Source of the DNA: Actinoplanes utahensis | GTDB lineage: Bacteria; Actinomycetota; Actinomycetes; Mycobacteriales; Micromonosporaceae | Assembly: GCF_016862455.1 (NCBI RefSeq) | Contig: NZ_BOMZ01000108.1 | Location: 40,689-104,688, forward strand | Length of the DNA stretch: 64,000 nucleotides | Reading direction: 5' to 3' | Part shown: positions 37,779-47,017 of the stretch, in pieces | Numbering within the stretch: position 1 is the first letter of the stretch | How the letters are laid out: each line of letters starts with the position of its first letter | Position numbers and translations under genes: made by a program | Notes under the pieces: model-generated | The model's input: only the letters and a program-made list of their open reading frames with translations | Database searches by the model: none | What the model was told of the DNA's origin: nothing

Positions 37779-38180
37779 TCAGCGTTTCGCGGCGCATTCC
37801 GGGCAGGTGCCGAAGATCTCCATGGTGTGCGAGACGTCGACGAAACCGTGCTGCCCGGCCACCTTGTCCGCCCACGACTCGACCGCGGGACCGGCCACCT
37901 CGACGGTCCGCCCGCACGAGCGGCACACCAGGTGATGGTGGTGGCCCTGGCTGCACCGGCGGTAGAGGTGCTCGCCGCCCGGCGGCCGCATGACGTCGAT
38001 CTCCCCGGCGTCGGCCAGCCCCTGCAGCGTGCGGTAGACCGTGGTCAGACCCACCCGCTCGCCCCGGTCACGCAGCATCGCGTGCAGGTCCTGAGCGCTG
38101 TGGAAGCCCTCGGTCTCGGCCAGGACGGCACTGACCGCGCTGCGCTGCTTGGTGTTGCGGATCGGGGTCTCGGAGTTCAC
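37779..38180 (-). CDS. zur: Fur-family zinc uptake regulator Zur
   Basis: The 133-residue regulator has a winged helix with DLHAMLRDRGERVGLTTVYR (about 31-50) and a Zn/regulatory region with GHHHHLVC (about 79-86). Structural zinc sites are CRSC (C86, C89) and CPEC (C126, C129). The GTG at 38180 follows GGGAGAG and overlaps the arsR stop (GTGA). It is named Zur rather than Fur because it sits at the end of a znuA-znuC-znuB-arsR operon behind a Zur box, and because smtB-zur next to glyS is the arrangement I recall in mycobacteria. Confidence 0.9.
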   Translation of the reverse strand: MNSETPIRNTKQRSAVSAVLAETEGFHSAQDLHAMLRDRGERVGLTTVYRTLQGLADAGEIDVMRPPGGEHLYRRCSQGHHHHLVCRSCGRTVEVAGPAVESWADKVAGQHGFVDVSHTMEIFGTCPECAAKR

Positions 38181-38479
38181 TGTCGGCTCTCCCTGGCATG
38201 GCTCACGGCGTCCGCGACGATGTGAGCAACGTGTTCGTCCACCAGGGAGTACGCGATCTCCCGGCCGCGCCGCACACCCCGCACCACGCCGGCCCCGCGC
38301 AGCACACGCAGATGCTGGGACACCAGCGGCTGCGGGGCGCCGAGCCGCTCCACGAGATCGTGCACACACTGCTCGCCCACGGCCAGCTCGACCACGATGG
38401 CGACACGGATCGGAGCGGAGAGCGCACGCAGCAGCGCCCCCGCCGATTCGTACGCTTCGTAACCGGTGGTCGTCGTCAT
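38177..38479 (-). CDS. ArsR/SmtB-family zinc-responsive repressor
   Basis: The 100-residue winged-helix repressor has the recognition helix LVSQHLRVLRGAG (about 52-64). The C-terminal helix holds D81, H83, H94 and E97, exactly the D-x-H-x10-H-x2-E pattern of the alpha-5 zinc site in SmtB/CzrA. It is therefore probably a zinc sensor that derepresses under excess zinc. It overlaps zur by four bases and follows znuB by 30 bases. In M. tuberculosis an SmtB-Zur pair couples high and low zinc responses; here it is joined to the uptake genes. Confidence 0.88.
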   Translation of the reverse strand: MTTTTGYEAYESAGALLRALSAPIRVAIVVELAVGEQCVHDLVERLGAPQPLVSQHLRVLRGAGVVRGVRRGREIAYSLVDEHVAHIVADAVSHARESRQ

Positions 38480-38509
38480 CGTGGCGCCAACGGTACAGGG
38501 CGCCCCCGG

Positions 38510-39376
38510 TCAGGCATGCAGTACGACATCCGGTGGCTCCGAGGCGACCGGATGAGCCTTGTGCCGGCGCAGCCGGTGACGTACCGAGCCGGCGATCGCG
38601 GTCACCACGAAGACGGTGAGGGCCAGCAGGACCGTGGTGGCGCCGGGCGCGGTGTCCGCTTCGGCCGAGACCAGCACCCCGGCGCCGGCGGCACCGAGAC
38701 CGATCGCCATGGCGGCCAGCATCGTGCTGACGAAACCCCGGGTGACCTGCTGGGCGGCGGCGACCGGGACGACCATCAGGGCGGAGACGAGCAACAGCCC
38801 GACGGTACGCATGGCGATCGTCACGGTCACCGCGGTGGTCACCGCCAGCAGGATGTTGAGGGTCCGTACCGGCAGGCCGCTGACCCGGGCGTACTCCTCG
38901 TCGTTGCAGAGGGCGAACAGGGCCGGGCGGAACACCAGCATGGCGATCAGCACGGCCGCGCCCAGCCCGCCGATGACCATCAGGTCGGCCGGTGACGTGG
39001 TGAGCAGCGATCCGAAGAGGTACTGCATGAGGCTGTTGCTGCCGCTGTCCTCGGAGAGGCCGACCAGCAGCACGCCACCGGCGATCCCGCCGTAGAACAG
39101 CATGGCCAGGGCCAGATCCCCGGAGGTACGGCCACGCTCGCGGATCAGCTCCACGCCGACCGCGCCGACCGTCGCCACCAGCACCGCGGAGAAGACCGGT
39201 GAGTTGCCGGTGAGCAGGCCGAGGCCGACGCCGGTGAGGGCGACGTGACCGATGCCGTCCCCGATCAGCGAGAGGCGGCGCTGCACCAGATAGATGCCGA
39301 GCGCCGGGGCGGCCAGCCCGATGATCAGAGCGGCGGCCAGGGCGCGCTGCATGAACGGCAGCGAGAGCAGTTCCAT
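38510..39376 (-). CDS. znuB: Zinc ABC transporter permease
   Basis: The 288-residue protein has about eight membrane helices and belongs to the ABC-3 permease family. The cytoplasmic loop LCNDEEYARVSGLPVRTLN (about residues 182-200) contacts the ATPase. ATG 39376 shares its A with the znuC stop. A TTG/ATG start 11 codons earlier would lie inside znuC and is rejected. It imports Zn2+ handed over by ZnuA. Confidence 0.92.
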   Translation of the reverse strand: MELLSLPFMQRALAAALIIGLAAPALGIYLVQRRLSLIGDGIGHVALTGVGLGLLTGNSPVFSAVLVATVGAVGVELIRERGRTSGDLALAMLFYGGIAGGVLLVGLSEDSGSNSLMQYLFGSLLTTSPADLMVIGGLGAAVLIAMLVFRPALFALCNDEEYARVSGLPVRTLNILLAVTTAVTVTIAMRTVGLLLVSALMVVPVAAAQQVTRGFVSTMLAAMAIGLGAAGAGVLVSAEADTAPGATTVLLALTVFVVTAIAGSVRHRLRRHKAHPVASEPPDVVLHA

Positions 39377-40158
39377 CAGTACGCCTTCGTCTGTTCGGTC
39401 GGTGCCCACTCGCAGATGCCGGCCTGGATCTCCTCGGCGTGCGGGTGCAGGTGCTCGTGATCCGGCTCGGCGTGGTGCCCGGCCGGTTCGGGAGGTGTCC
39501 CCTCGTACGCGATCCGGCCGTCGTGCACCACCACGGCCCGCCCGATCAGCTGGCGCAGCGGCCCCAGCTCGTGCAGGACCACCAGGATCGTCCCGCCCTC
39601 GCCGGCGAACCGGGTCAGCGCCGCGGCGAACGCCTCCTGGCTGGCCGCGTCCACCCCCGCGTTCGGCTCGTCCAGCACCAGCAGGTCCGGCCGGCCGGCC
39701 AGCGCCCGGGCGATCAGGGTGCGCTGCTGCTGACCGCCGGAGAGGGTCGCCACCGGGTCGCCGATCCGATCCAGCAGGCCGACCGCGGTGAGCGCTTCCC
39801 GGACGGCGTCCCGGTCCGCGGCGCCGGGGAAGCGGAAGATGCCGCGCCGGGCCAGACGGCCCGACGCGACGACCTCACCGACCGTGGCCGGGACGCCGCT
39901 GCCGGCGCCCAGCCGCTGCGGCACGTATCCGATCCGCTGCCACTGCCGGAACCGCTTGTGCGGCGTCCCGAACAGGGTGATCTCGCCGCGGCGGGACGGG
40001 ACGAGGCCGAGGATCGTACGAATCAGCGTCGATTTTCCGGAGCCGTTGGCGCCGAGGACCGCGACGACATCGCCGGCCGTGACGGACAGCGACACGTCCC
40101 GGAGGATCTCGCGGCCGTCGTAGCCGGCCGCGAGATGCGATACCTCGACAACGCTCAT
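39376..40158 (-). CDS. znuC: Zinc ABC transporter ATPase
   Basis: The 260-residue ATPase has Walker A GANGSGKST (about 33-41), signature LSGGQQQRT, Walker B LLVLDEPNAGVD and a switch His. The last 35 residues contain a His/Glu-rich stretch (HHAEPDHEHLHPH) that could bind zinc near the membrane. It starts two bases after znuA and shares a base with znuB. Confidence 0.93.
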   Translation of the reverse strand: MSVVEVSHLAAGYDGREILRDVSLSVTAGDVVAVLGANGSGKSTLIRTILGLVPSRRGEITLFGTPHKRFRQWQRIGYVPQRLGAGSGVPATVGEVVASGRLARRGIFRFPGAADRDAVREALTAVGLLDRIGDPVATLSGGQQQRTLIARALAGRPDLLVLDEPNAGVDAASQEAFAAALTRFAGEGGTILVVLHELGPLRQLIGRAVVVHDGRIAYEGTPPEPAGHHAEPDHEHLHPHAEEIQAGICEWAPTEQTKAY

Positions 40159-40160
40159 GT

Positions 40161-41102
40161 CTACTTACACTCCAGCCCCAGCTTGAGCGCCGCCAGGTTG
40201 GCGCGCATCACCGAGAAATAGTCTGCCGAGCCGTCGGTCAAACCTTCGATCGGGTCCAGCACCGCGGTCTGCGCGCCGATCTCCCGGGCGATGGTCTCGG
40301 CCACCTTCGGGCTGACCAGCGTCTCGAAGAAGATCGTGGTGGTGCCGTGCTCCTTGGCCTCGGCGGCGACGGCGGCGAGCCGCTGCGGCGACGGCTCGGT
40401 CTCCGGGTCGATGCCGGTGATGCCGATCTGAGTCAGCTCGTAGCGGTCGGCCAGGTATCCGAAGGCGGTGTGGCTGGTCACCAGCTCGCGGCGGGTGCAG
40501 CTGCCCAGGCCGGTCTTGAACTCGCCGTCGAGGGCGGTCAGCTCGGTGCGCAGCGCGGCGGCGCGGGCGGTGTAGTCGGCCGCGTGGTCCGGGTCGGCCT
40601 TGCCGAGACGCTCGGCCAGCTTGTCGCCGATGGTGGCGAGGCGCTCCGGGTCGAGCCAGACGTGCGGGTCGGTGGCGTGCTCCCCGCCCTCCTCGCCGGC
40701 GTGCTCGCCCTTCTCCTCCTCGGCGTGCTCCTCGGCGTGCGGGTCGGCCGCGCCGGCCTCGATCAGCTTGACCGCGGAGGAGGCGTCGAAGGCCCGGTCG
40801 CCGCCGTTCTGCTTCACCGCGTCGTCCACGGCGGGCTGGAAGCCGCCGAGGTAGACGATCACGCCGGCGTCGGCGACCTCACCCACCTGGCTGGCGGTCA
40901 GCTCCACGTCGTGCGGCTCGGCGCCCGGCTTGGTGAGGGTGGAGACGCTGACCGCGTCGCCGCCGATGCGCTCGCTGACGAACTGCAGCGGATAGAAGGC
41001 GGTGACGACGGAGAGGCGGTCGTCGGCGCTGGCCGATCCTCCGCAGCCGGCGAGGGCGGTGGCGGTCGTCAGGAGCAGGGCGGGCAGCAGGCGGCGCATC
41101 AT
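40161..41102 (-). CDS. znuA: Zinc-binding lipoprotein of ABC transporter
   Basis: The 313-residue lipoprotein has a lipobox (ALAGC) after a hydrophobic stretch at MRRLLPALLL. The mature protein is a cluster A-I binding protein. It has a His/Glu-rich loop (about residues 120-150, DPHAEEHAEEEKGEH) before the conserved DPHVWLDP, and later His ligands in VTSHTAFGYL. The His-rich loop points to zinc rather than manganese. The ATG at 41102 is preceded by a Zur box at 41124-41138; a TTG start at 41129 would lie inside that operator and is rejected. First gene of the five-gene zinc operon. Confidence 0.93.
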   Translation of the reverse strand: MMRRLLPALLLTTATALAGCGGSASADDRLSVVTAFYPLQFVSERIGGDAVSVSTLTKPGAEPHDVELTASQVGEVADAGVIVYLGGFQPAVDDAVKQNGGDRAFDASSAVKLIEAGAADPHAEEHAEEEKGEHAGEEGGEHATDPHVWLDPERLATIGDKLAERLGKADPDHAADYTARAAALRTELTALDGEFKTGLGSCTRRELVTSHTAFGYLADRYELTQIGITGIDPETEPSPQRLAAVAAEAKEHGTTTIFFETLVSPKVAETIAREIGAQTAVLDPIEGLTDGSADYFSVMRANLAALKLGLECK

Positions 41103-41123
41103 GCCACCAACTGTGGTCGATAA

Positions 41124-41138
41124 TGACAATGATTGTCA
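41124..41138 (-). promoter_or_regulatory. Zur-box operator of the zinc operon
   Basis: TGACAATGATTGTCA is a perfect 7-1-7 palindrome and matches the actinobacterial Zur consensus (TGAAAATGATTTTCA) closely. It starts 22 bases before the znuA ATG, so Zn-loaded Zur would block transcription of znuA-znuC-znuB-arsR-zur, including its own gene. Confidence 0.92.
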
Positions 41139-41151
41139 AAGCCGCATGGAT

Positions 41152-41400
41152 TCACAGTGTCTTCGCCACCGCGGCCACCACCAACAGGGCCAGCAGCGCC
41201 AGCCGCACCGCCCGGGTGACGCCGGTCTGCACCGGCCAGGTGGTGAAGGTCAGCGTGGCCAGGCCGCCGGCCAGCGCGAACAGCAGCAGCGCCCCGACGA
41301 TGCCGGGCAGGAAGAGACCGGCCAGCAGCACGGCGAGAGTCCCGGCGAACGCCACGGTCGGGCTCACCCGGGCCAGCCGGTGCAGCATCGTGCGCGTCAC
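41152..41400 (-). CDS. DUF6703 small membrane protein
   Basis: The 82-residue protein has two membrane helices (about residues 15-35 and 38-58) and a third near the C-terminus. RLARVSPTVAFAGTLAVLLAG is typical of DUF6703. The GTG at 41400 follows AGGAG at five bases. It lies upstream of znuA on the same strand, but the Zur box starts 14 bases after its stop, so it is probably a separate unit. It diverges from the ABM-domain gene. Confidence 0.75.
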   Translation of the reverse strand: MTRTMLHRLARVSPTVAFAGTLAVLLAGLFLPGIVGALLLFALAGGLATLTFTTWPVQTGVTRAVRLALLALLVVAAVAKTL

Positions 41401-41422
41401 TTCCACTCCTGTCGTGTGTGCG

Positions 41423-41428
41423 TACCCT
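41423..41428 (+). promoter_or_regulatory. -10 hexamer of a leaderless ABM-protein transcript
   Basis: TACCCT ends seven bases before the ATG at 41436. Confidence 0.5.
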
Positions 41429-41435
41429 CGGTCAC

Positions 41436-41777
41436 ATGCTGGTGCTCAACCGCTTCACCGTCCCACCGGAAACGCAGGACGCCTTCCGGGAGCAGGCGCA
41501 CGCCGCGCTCGCCGCCCTGGCGCGCACCTCCGGGTACCTCTCCGGCCGGCTCGCCCGCGCCCTGGAGGACCCGGCCGGGTGGACCCTGGTCACCGAGTGG
41601 GAGTCCGTCGGAGCCTACCGCCGGGCGCTCGGATCGTTCGACGTGAAGGTGCACGCCACACCGCTGCTGGCCCGTTCGCTGGACGAGCCCTCGGCGTTCG
41701 AGACGCTGGCGTCCGCCGCGCCCGGCTCGGACGTGGTGATCACCGCCAGCGACCGGGCGGCCGAGCCCTGGCGCTGA
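41436..41777 (+). CDS. Antibiotic biosynthesis monooxygenase (ABM) domain protein
   Basis: The 113-residue protein has the dimeric alpha/beta-barrel layout of ABM domains: LVLNRFTVPPETQDAFREQA, then SGYLSGRLARALEDPAGWTLVTEWES (about 37-62). Members include heme-degrading enzymes and quinol oxygenases, but many are of unknown role. The C-terminal 30 residues are an extension. ATG 41436 has a -10 hexamer seven bases upstream. The next gene starts 16 bases later with its own -10. Confidence 0.82.
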   Translation: MLVLNRFTVPPETQDAFREQAHAALAALARTSGYLSGRLARALEDPAGWTLVTEWESVGAYRRALGSFDVKVHATPLLARSLDEPSAFETLASAAPGSDVVITASDRAAEPWR

Positions 41778-41781
41778 ACAC

Positions 41782-41787
41782 TAGGCT
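41782..41787 (+). promoter_or_regulatory. -10 hexamer of a leaderless transcript
   Basis: TAGGCT ends six bases before the ATG at 41794. Confidence 0.5.
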
Positions 41788-41793
41788 GAAGAC

Positions 41794-42285
41794 ATGAGTC
41801 TTCCTCCGCCTCCACCGCCGCCGGGCCCGGGAGTGCACCCGCCCTTCCCGGCGCCCCCGGTCGAGGGGCGCGGCAAGCGGACCGGGACCACCCTGGGCAT
41901 CGTCGCGGTGGTCCTGGTGCTGGTCTGCGGCGCCGGCACGATCGCGGCCGGCGGGTTCTTCACCGCCTTCACCAGCGCGCTGGACGAGCAGGCCCAGGTG
42001 GTCGTCGGGCGTTACCTCGACGACCTGCGGGAACGCGACTTCGGCGGCGCCTATGAGCAACTCTGCCAGGACGCGCGGGACACCGAGGCGAAAGCCGACT
42101 ACGTGGCGCGGATGACCGACAGCGAGCCGCTCCGGTCGTACAGCTTCCGTGAACTCACCATGGGCATCCAGATCGTCCTGCCGGTCGACCTGATCTACGT
42201 CGGCGGTGACCGGGTGCAGGCCGCGGCCGTGCTCGGGCAGAACACGCAGACGGGCGAGTTCGAGGTCTGCGAACTCGAAGAGTAA
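41794..42285 (+). CDS. Hypothetical Pro-rich single-pass membrane protein
   Basis: The 163-residue protein has a Pro-rich cytoplasmic N-terminus (about residues 1-27), one membrane helix (about 33-56) and an extracytoplasmic domain of about 105 residues. The domain (GRYLDDLRERDFGGAYEQLCQDAR) resembles the NTF2/DUF4878-like folds that follow membrane anchors in actinobacteria. Two Cys (near 90 and 160) might pair. Function unknown; the ligand is not apparent. glyS follows 68 bases later, with its own ribosome-binding site. Confidence 0.7.
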   Translation: MSLPPPPPPPGPGVHPPFPAPPVEGRGKRTGTTLGIVAVVLVLVCGAGTIAAGGFFTAFTSALDEQAQVVVGRYLDDLRERDFGGAYEQLCQDARDTEAKADYVARMTDSEPLRSYSFRELTMGIQIVLPVDLIYVGGDRVQAAAVLGQNTQTGEFEVCELEE

Positions 42286-42353
42286 CCTCACTCTCCGTCC
42301 AATCACTCGAGATTTCCCCGCCGACACCCAGCCGGCGTAGGAGGAAACCGCAC

Positions 42354-43733
<1,380 letters not shown>

Positions 43734-43750
43734 TCGTTTCACTTCCGTCG

Positions 43751-43963
43751 ATGCGGGGCATGGCTTCGGCCATGTCCCGCGAACTCATGCGCCCCTCCCG
43801 GTCGCTGGCGATCATGATCGCGGTCGGCGCGGTCGCCCTTCTGATCTTCGGTATCTCCCAGATGATCATCATCGGTGAGTTCCACTGGTTCGTCGCGCTG
43901 TGGCTCGCCGCGGGCATCGTGATCGTCGCCCTTGCGGTGCGCCGCATCCGCCAGAGGCGCTGA
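43751..43963 (+). CDS. Hypothetical small membrane protein
   Basis: The 70-residue product has two membrane helices (about residues 20-42 and 46-64) and a basic tail (RRIRQRR). It begins 17 bases after glyS and is probably co-transcribed. Starts at 43760 and 43772 are also possible. No family recognised. Its stop lies in the first copy of a 39-bp repeat. Confidence 0.6.
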   Translation: MRGMASAMSRELMRPSRSLAIMIAVGAVALLIFGISQMIIIGEFHWFVALWLAAGIVIVALAVRRIRQRR

Positions 43964-44058
43964 GCCCGCCGGCCCAGAAGCCGGATCCGCTCGGGCCGCT
44001 GAGCCTGCCGGCTCAGAAGCGGGATCAGCTCGGGGCGGTGAGCCCGCCGGCTCAGAAG
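43959..44058. repeat. 39-bp tandem repeat at the convergent 3' ends
   Basis: Copies at 43959-43997 and 43998-44036 plus a partial third (44037-44058) each contain TGAGCC-N4-GGCTCA-like hairpins. The repeat spans the stops of both convergent genes. It can act as a bidirectional terminator. Confidence 0.8.
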
Positions 44059-44534
44059 ACGAAGCCGCCGGGGCGGTCGTTGCGGTCGGCGATCAGTCCG
44101 GCGAGCACCGCCACGGCGATCTCCGCGGGGGTACGGCTCCCGATGTTCAACCCCACCGGCCGGTGCACCCGCGCGATCTCCTCGCCGGGCATGCCCAGGT
44201 CACGCAGCGCGGCCACGTGTGGACCCTCCACCTTCGGGTTGCCCAGGATGCCGATCCAGCGGGCCTTCCCGCTCAGCGCCTCGCGCAGGACCGGCCCGAT
44301 CTCCGCCCGGTGATGATCGGTGACCAGGACGTCGGTGTGCTCGTCCGGCGCGGCCGCCGACAGATCCGCGACGACGGTGTCCCCGTGCGGCCGCGGTGTC
44401 CCTGCGATCCGGGTCGGATCCGGCTCCACCAGCACCGTCTGGAAGCCCAGCTCCACCCCGAACCGGAACAGCATCTCCGACACCGGCGACTCGAACACGG
44501 CGATCAGCCGCCGCGGGCTCAGCTCGTCACTCAC
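44052..44534 (-). CDS. XdhC/CoxI-type protein, Rossmann domain only
   Basis: The 160-residue protein corresponds to the C-terminal NAD-binding-like domain of XdhC/CoxI proteins. FGVELGFQTVLVEPDP, VTDHHRAEIGPVL, IGILGNPK and HRPVGLNIGSRTPAEIAVA (about 130-148) are typical. The N-terminal XdhC half is missing, and no molybdenum hydroxylase genes are nearby. Stand-alone versions exist in actinobacteria. GTG 44534 is used, but an ATG at 44570 is possible. The gene ends in a tandem repeat. Confidence 0.8.
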   Translation of the reverse strand: MSDELSPRRLIAVFESPVSEMLFRFGVELGFQTVLVEPDPTRIAGTPRPHGDTVVADLSAAAPDEHTDVLVTDHHRAEIGPVLREALSGKARWIGILGNPKVEGPHVAALRDLGMPGEEIARVHRPVGLNIGSRTPAEIAVAVLAGLIADRNDRPGGFVF

Positions 44535-44674
44535 CCCCGGAACTCTGCCAGACGTGTATCCGACTTGCATCCGCTCAGGTGGTCGCGTACAAACTAGCTC
44601 AGCGCCTATAGTCATGTGCGACGAAAGCTCAACGGCGGCTCGCTGAGCGACTACCCTTCACCCCGGAGGCACGG

Positions 44675-44983
44675 ATGCCCACCTTGGAAGAGCGCGTCAC
44701 CAACTTTGAGGAGCGCATGGAGGAGCAAGAACGGCTTCGTGCCAGCCAGGATCGCGATCAGTCCGACATCAGCGAGAAGCTGCGTGTTCAGACCGAGCTC
44801 ATCCAAGCCCTCGCGGATACCCAGTCCGAGCACACCGCGACGCTCAGCCGGCACACCGCGATGTATAAGGAGCACACTGCGGCGCTCGCCGAGCTCACAC
44901 TCAACGGCTACACCCTCAAAGACGGGATGGAGCAGATCATCGGGATGCTGGACACGCTGATCGCTCGGGAAGACGGCAAGTAG
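44675..44983 (+). CDS. Hypothetical coiled-coil protein
   Basis: The 102-residue protein is almost entirely heptad-patterned. ERMEEQERLRASQDRDQSDI is followed by three EHT/RHT-containing turns (SEHTATL, SRHTAMY, KEHTAAL; about 58-80). A homotrimeric or tetrameric coiled coil is likely. Base composition is less GC-rich than its neighbours, which suggests transfer or relaxed selection. TATAGT (44607-44612) may be its -10. No family or function recognised. Confidence 0.65.
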   Translation: MPTLEERVTNFEERMEEQERLRASQDRDQSDISEKLRVQTELIQALADTQSEHTATLSRHTAMYKEHTAALAELTLNGYTLKDGMEQIIGMLDTLIAREDGK

Positions 44984-45030
44984 AGCGGGCGATTCGAGGT
45001 TGCCGGGGCGGGCGTGTCACCCTAGAGCGC

Positions 45031-46164
45031 GTGACAGCACCGCTCCTCCTCGGCGACCATCCCGTCAACCCGCCCGTCGTGCTCGCGCCCATGGCCGGGA
45101 TCACCAACGTGGCGTTCCGGCGGCTCTGCCGAGAGCAGGGTGGCGGGGTCTACGTCTGCGAGATGATCACGACCCGGGCGCTGGTGGAGCGGATTCCCAA
45201 GACGCTCAAGATGATCACGTTCGCGGAGGACGAGGGTTTTCGCAGCCTGCAGCTCTACGGGGTGGACCCGGACGTGACGGCGGCGGCGGTGCGGATGGTC
45301 GGCGAGGACAACCTGGCGGACCACATCGACCTGAACTTCGGATGCCCGGTGCCGAAGGTGACGCGGCGCGGCGGCGGTTCGGCCCTGCCGTGGCGGCGGC
45401 GTCTCTTCGGCCGGATCGTCAGCCAGGCGGTGGCGGCGGCGAAACCGTTCGGCATCCCGGTCACGATCAAGATGCGCAAGGGCATCGACGACGACCATCT
45501 GACGTACGTGGAAGCAGGTCTCGCCGCGCAGGAAGCCGGCGTGGCCTGGGTGGCGCTGCACGCCCGTACCGCGGAGCAGCGTTATTCCGGCAAGGCCGAC
45601 TGGGACGCCATCGCCACTCTGAAGCAGGCCCTGGACGTGCCCGTTCTCGGCAACGGTGACATCTGGGAGGGCTCCGACGCCCTGCGGATGGTCGCGCACA
45701 CCGGCTGCGACGGCGTGGTGGTCGGCCGCGGCTGCCTGGGCCGTCCGTGGCTGTTCGCCGACCTGGAGGCCGCGTTCACCCAGGGCGCCGGTTATCAGCC
45801 GGTGCTGCCGACCCTCGGCGAGGTCTCCAAGATCCTGGCCCGGCACGCGCAGTTGCTGGTCGAGGCCCTGGAGGACGAGAAGCACGGCTGCGCGGACTTC
45901 CGCAAGCACGTCGCGTGGTACCTGAAGGGCTTCCCGGTCGGCGGCGACCTGCGCCGCAGTCTGGCGATGATCTCCTCGCTGGCCGAGCTGGACGACCTGC
46001 TCGCCAAGCTGGACCCGTCGGTGCCGTTCCCGGCGGACGCGCTGGGCCAGCCCCGGGGCCGGGTCAACGCGCCGGGCAAGGTGTCGCTTCCGCACGGCTG
46101 GCTGGACAGCCGCGACGACGACACCGTCCCGGAGGGCGCGGAGACCGACGAGTCCGGCGGCTGA
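45031..46164 (+). CDS. dusB: tRNA-dihydrouridine synthase (DusB type)
   Basis: The 377-residue FMN enzyme reduces uridine in tRNA D-loops. APMAGITNVAFRRLCRE opens it, and the catalytic Cys is in LNFGCPVPKV (about 106). The FMN-binding HARTAEQRYSG, LGNGDI and VVGRGCLGRPWLF elements follow. The actinobacterial DusB N-terminus and length are normal. The GTG at 45031 has TAGAGC two bases upstream, too close for a -10, so its control is unclear. It is followed by a weakly linked membrane protein gene. Confidence 0.93.
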   Translation: MTAPLLLGDHPVNPPVVLAPMAGITNVAFRRLCREQGGGVYVCEMITTRALVERIPKTLKMITFAEDEGFRSLQLYGVDPDVTAAAVRMVGEDNLADHIDLNFGCPVPKVTRRGGGSALPWRRRLFGRIVSQAVAAAKPFGIPVTIKMRKGIDDDHLTYVEAGLAAQEAGVAWVALHARTAEQRYSGKADWDAIATLKQALDVPVLGNGDIWEGSDALRMVAHTGCDGVVVGRGCLGRPWLFADLEAAFTQGAGYQPVLPTLGEVSKILARHAQLLVEALEDEKHGCADFRKHVAWYLKGFPVGGDLRRSLAMISSLAELDDLLAKLDPSVPFPADALGQPRGRVNAPGKVSLPHGWLDSRDDDTVPEGAETDESGG

Positions 46165-46208
46165 TCGCGGGGCTGCGCCACTTCACCTGACCCGGCACGA
46201 TCACCACC

Positions 46209-46934
46209 ATGCGAGGCGAGGTGGCGGGTGTCCGGGTGTGGCCCGCGGTGGTGTCGGTCTGGTTGATGTGGGCGGTCGTGGCCGTGGTGTCGTTCGGCGC
46301 GGTGGCGGGACTGGTGCGGTGGCATTTCGAGTCGACCGTGTGGGGCCTGACCGGAGGGGTGGCGGCGGCCGTCTTCGCCTGCCTGTTCTGCCGGGACGTG
46401 AACTGGATCCCGCCGCACGGCACGGCCCTGGCCGAGCGGTACGAGCTGGCCAGGCGCCCGCATGACTGGTGGCTGCACGCGCGGGTGGCGGATCGGATGG
46501 CCCGCGGGCGTCCCGCCGAGGCCGAGCGGGCGTTGCGGCTCGCCCTGACCGAGGGCAGCGGAGACGCCTACGCACCTCTGGCGAAACTGCTCCGCCGGCT
46601 CGGCCGGGATGGTGAGCTCGGTGAGATCCGGGCCGGGCTGGCACGGACCGCCTCGGTGGAGCAGTTGCGGACGCTGGCCGACCGCAACGAGGAGGAAGCC
46701 GCCTTCCGGGACGCCCTGCTCGCCCGCGGGGTGCGGCCGCCGTCGAAGAGAAAGCGCCGTCAGGGCGGCGGATCCGACTACAGCGCCGACTCGCCGGTGT
46801 GGGCTTCCGGCCGGAACACCACGGATGGTGGCGGCTACAACGACGGCGGCGGCGGGGGTTCCAGCGGTGGCGACAGCGGTGGTGGCGGCGGCGACAGCGG
46901 TGGCGGCGGCGACAGCGGCGGTGGCGGTTGGTGA
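46209..46934 (+). CDS. Hypothetical membrane protein with Gly/Ser-rich tail
   Basis: The 241-residue product has two membrane helices (about residues 12-33 and 44-64). A helical domain (about 80-175) resembles a TPR-like repeat (AERALRLALTEGSGDAYAPLAKLLRRLG). A Gly/Ser/Asp-rich tail follows (about 200-241, GGGGD-type repeats). The family is unknown. The tail is probably flexible. It converges with the GH43 gene and shares a hairpin terminator. Confidence 0.65.
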   Translation: MRGEVAGVRVWPAVVSVWLMWAVVAVVSFGAVAGLVRWHFESTVWGLTGGVAAAVFACLFCRDVNWIPPHGTALAERYELARRPHDWWLHARVADRMARGRPAEAERALRLALTEGSGDAYAPLAKLLRRLGRDGELGEIRAGLARTASVEQLRTLADRNEEEAAFRDALLARGVRPPSKRKRRQGGGSDYSADSPVWASGRNTTDGGGYNDGGGGGSSGGDSGGGGGDSGGGGDSGGGGW

Positions 46935-46960
46935 CCGCGGTCGCCGTGCTCGCCGCCGAA

Positions 46961-47005
46961 AGTGTGTGGAGTTCGGGCGCGAACAGCGGCCGAGCTCCAC
47001 ACACT
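46961..47005. terminator. Bidirectional hairpin between convergent genes
   Basis: AGTGTGTGGAG (46961-46971) pairs with CTCCACACACT (46995-47005), and TTCGG pairs with CCGAG inside, with one G-U pair. The 13-base loop lies midway between the stop of the Gly/Ser-rich protein and the stop of the GH43 gene. Confidence 0.7.
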
Positions 47006-47017
47006 CCATGACGTGAT

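Noticed and set aside
41100..41129. Longer znuA start at a TTG inside the Zur box
   Set aside because: It would place the start codon within the operator, and the signal peptide begins at 41102 or 41099.
43959..44058. Repeat considered as CRISPR
   Set aside because: Copies are adjacent with no spacers and only two and a half units.
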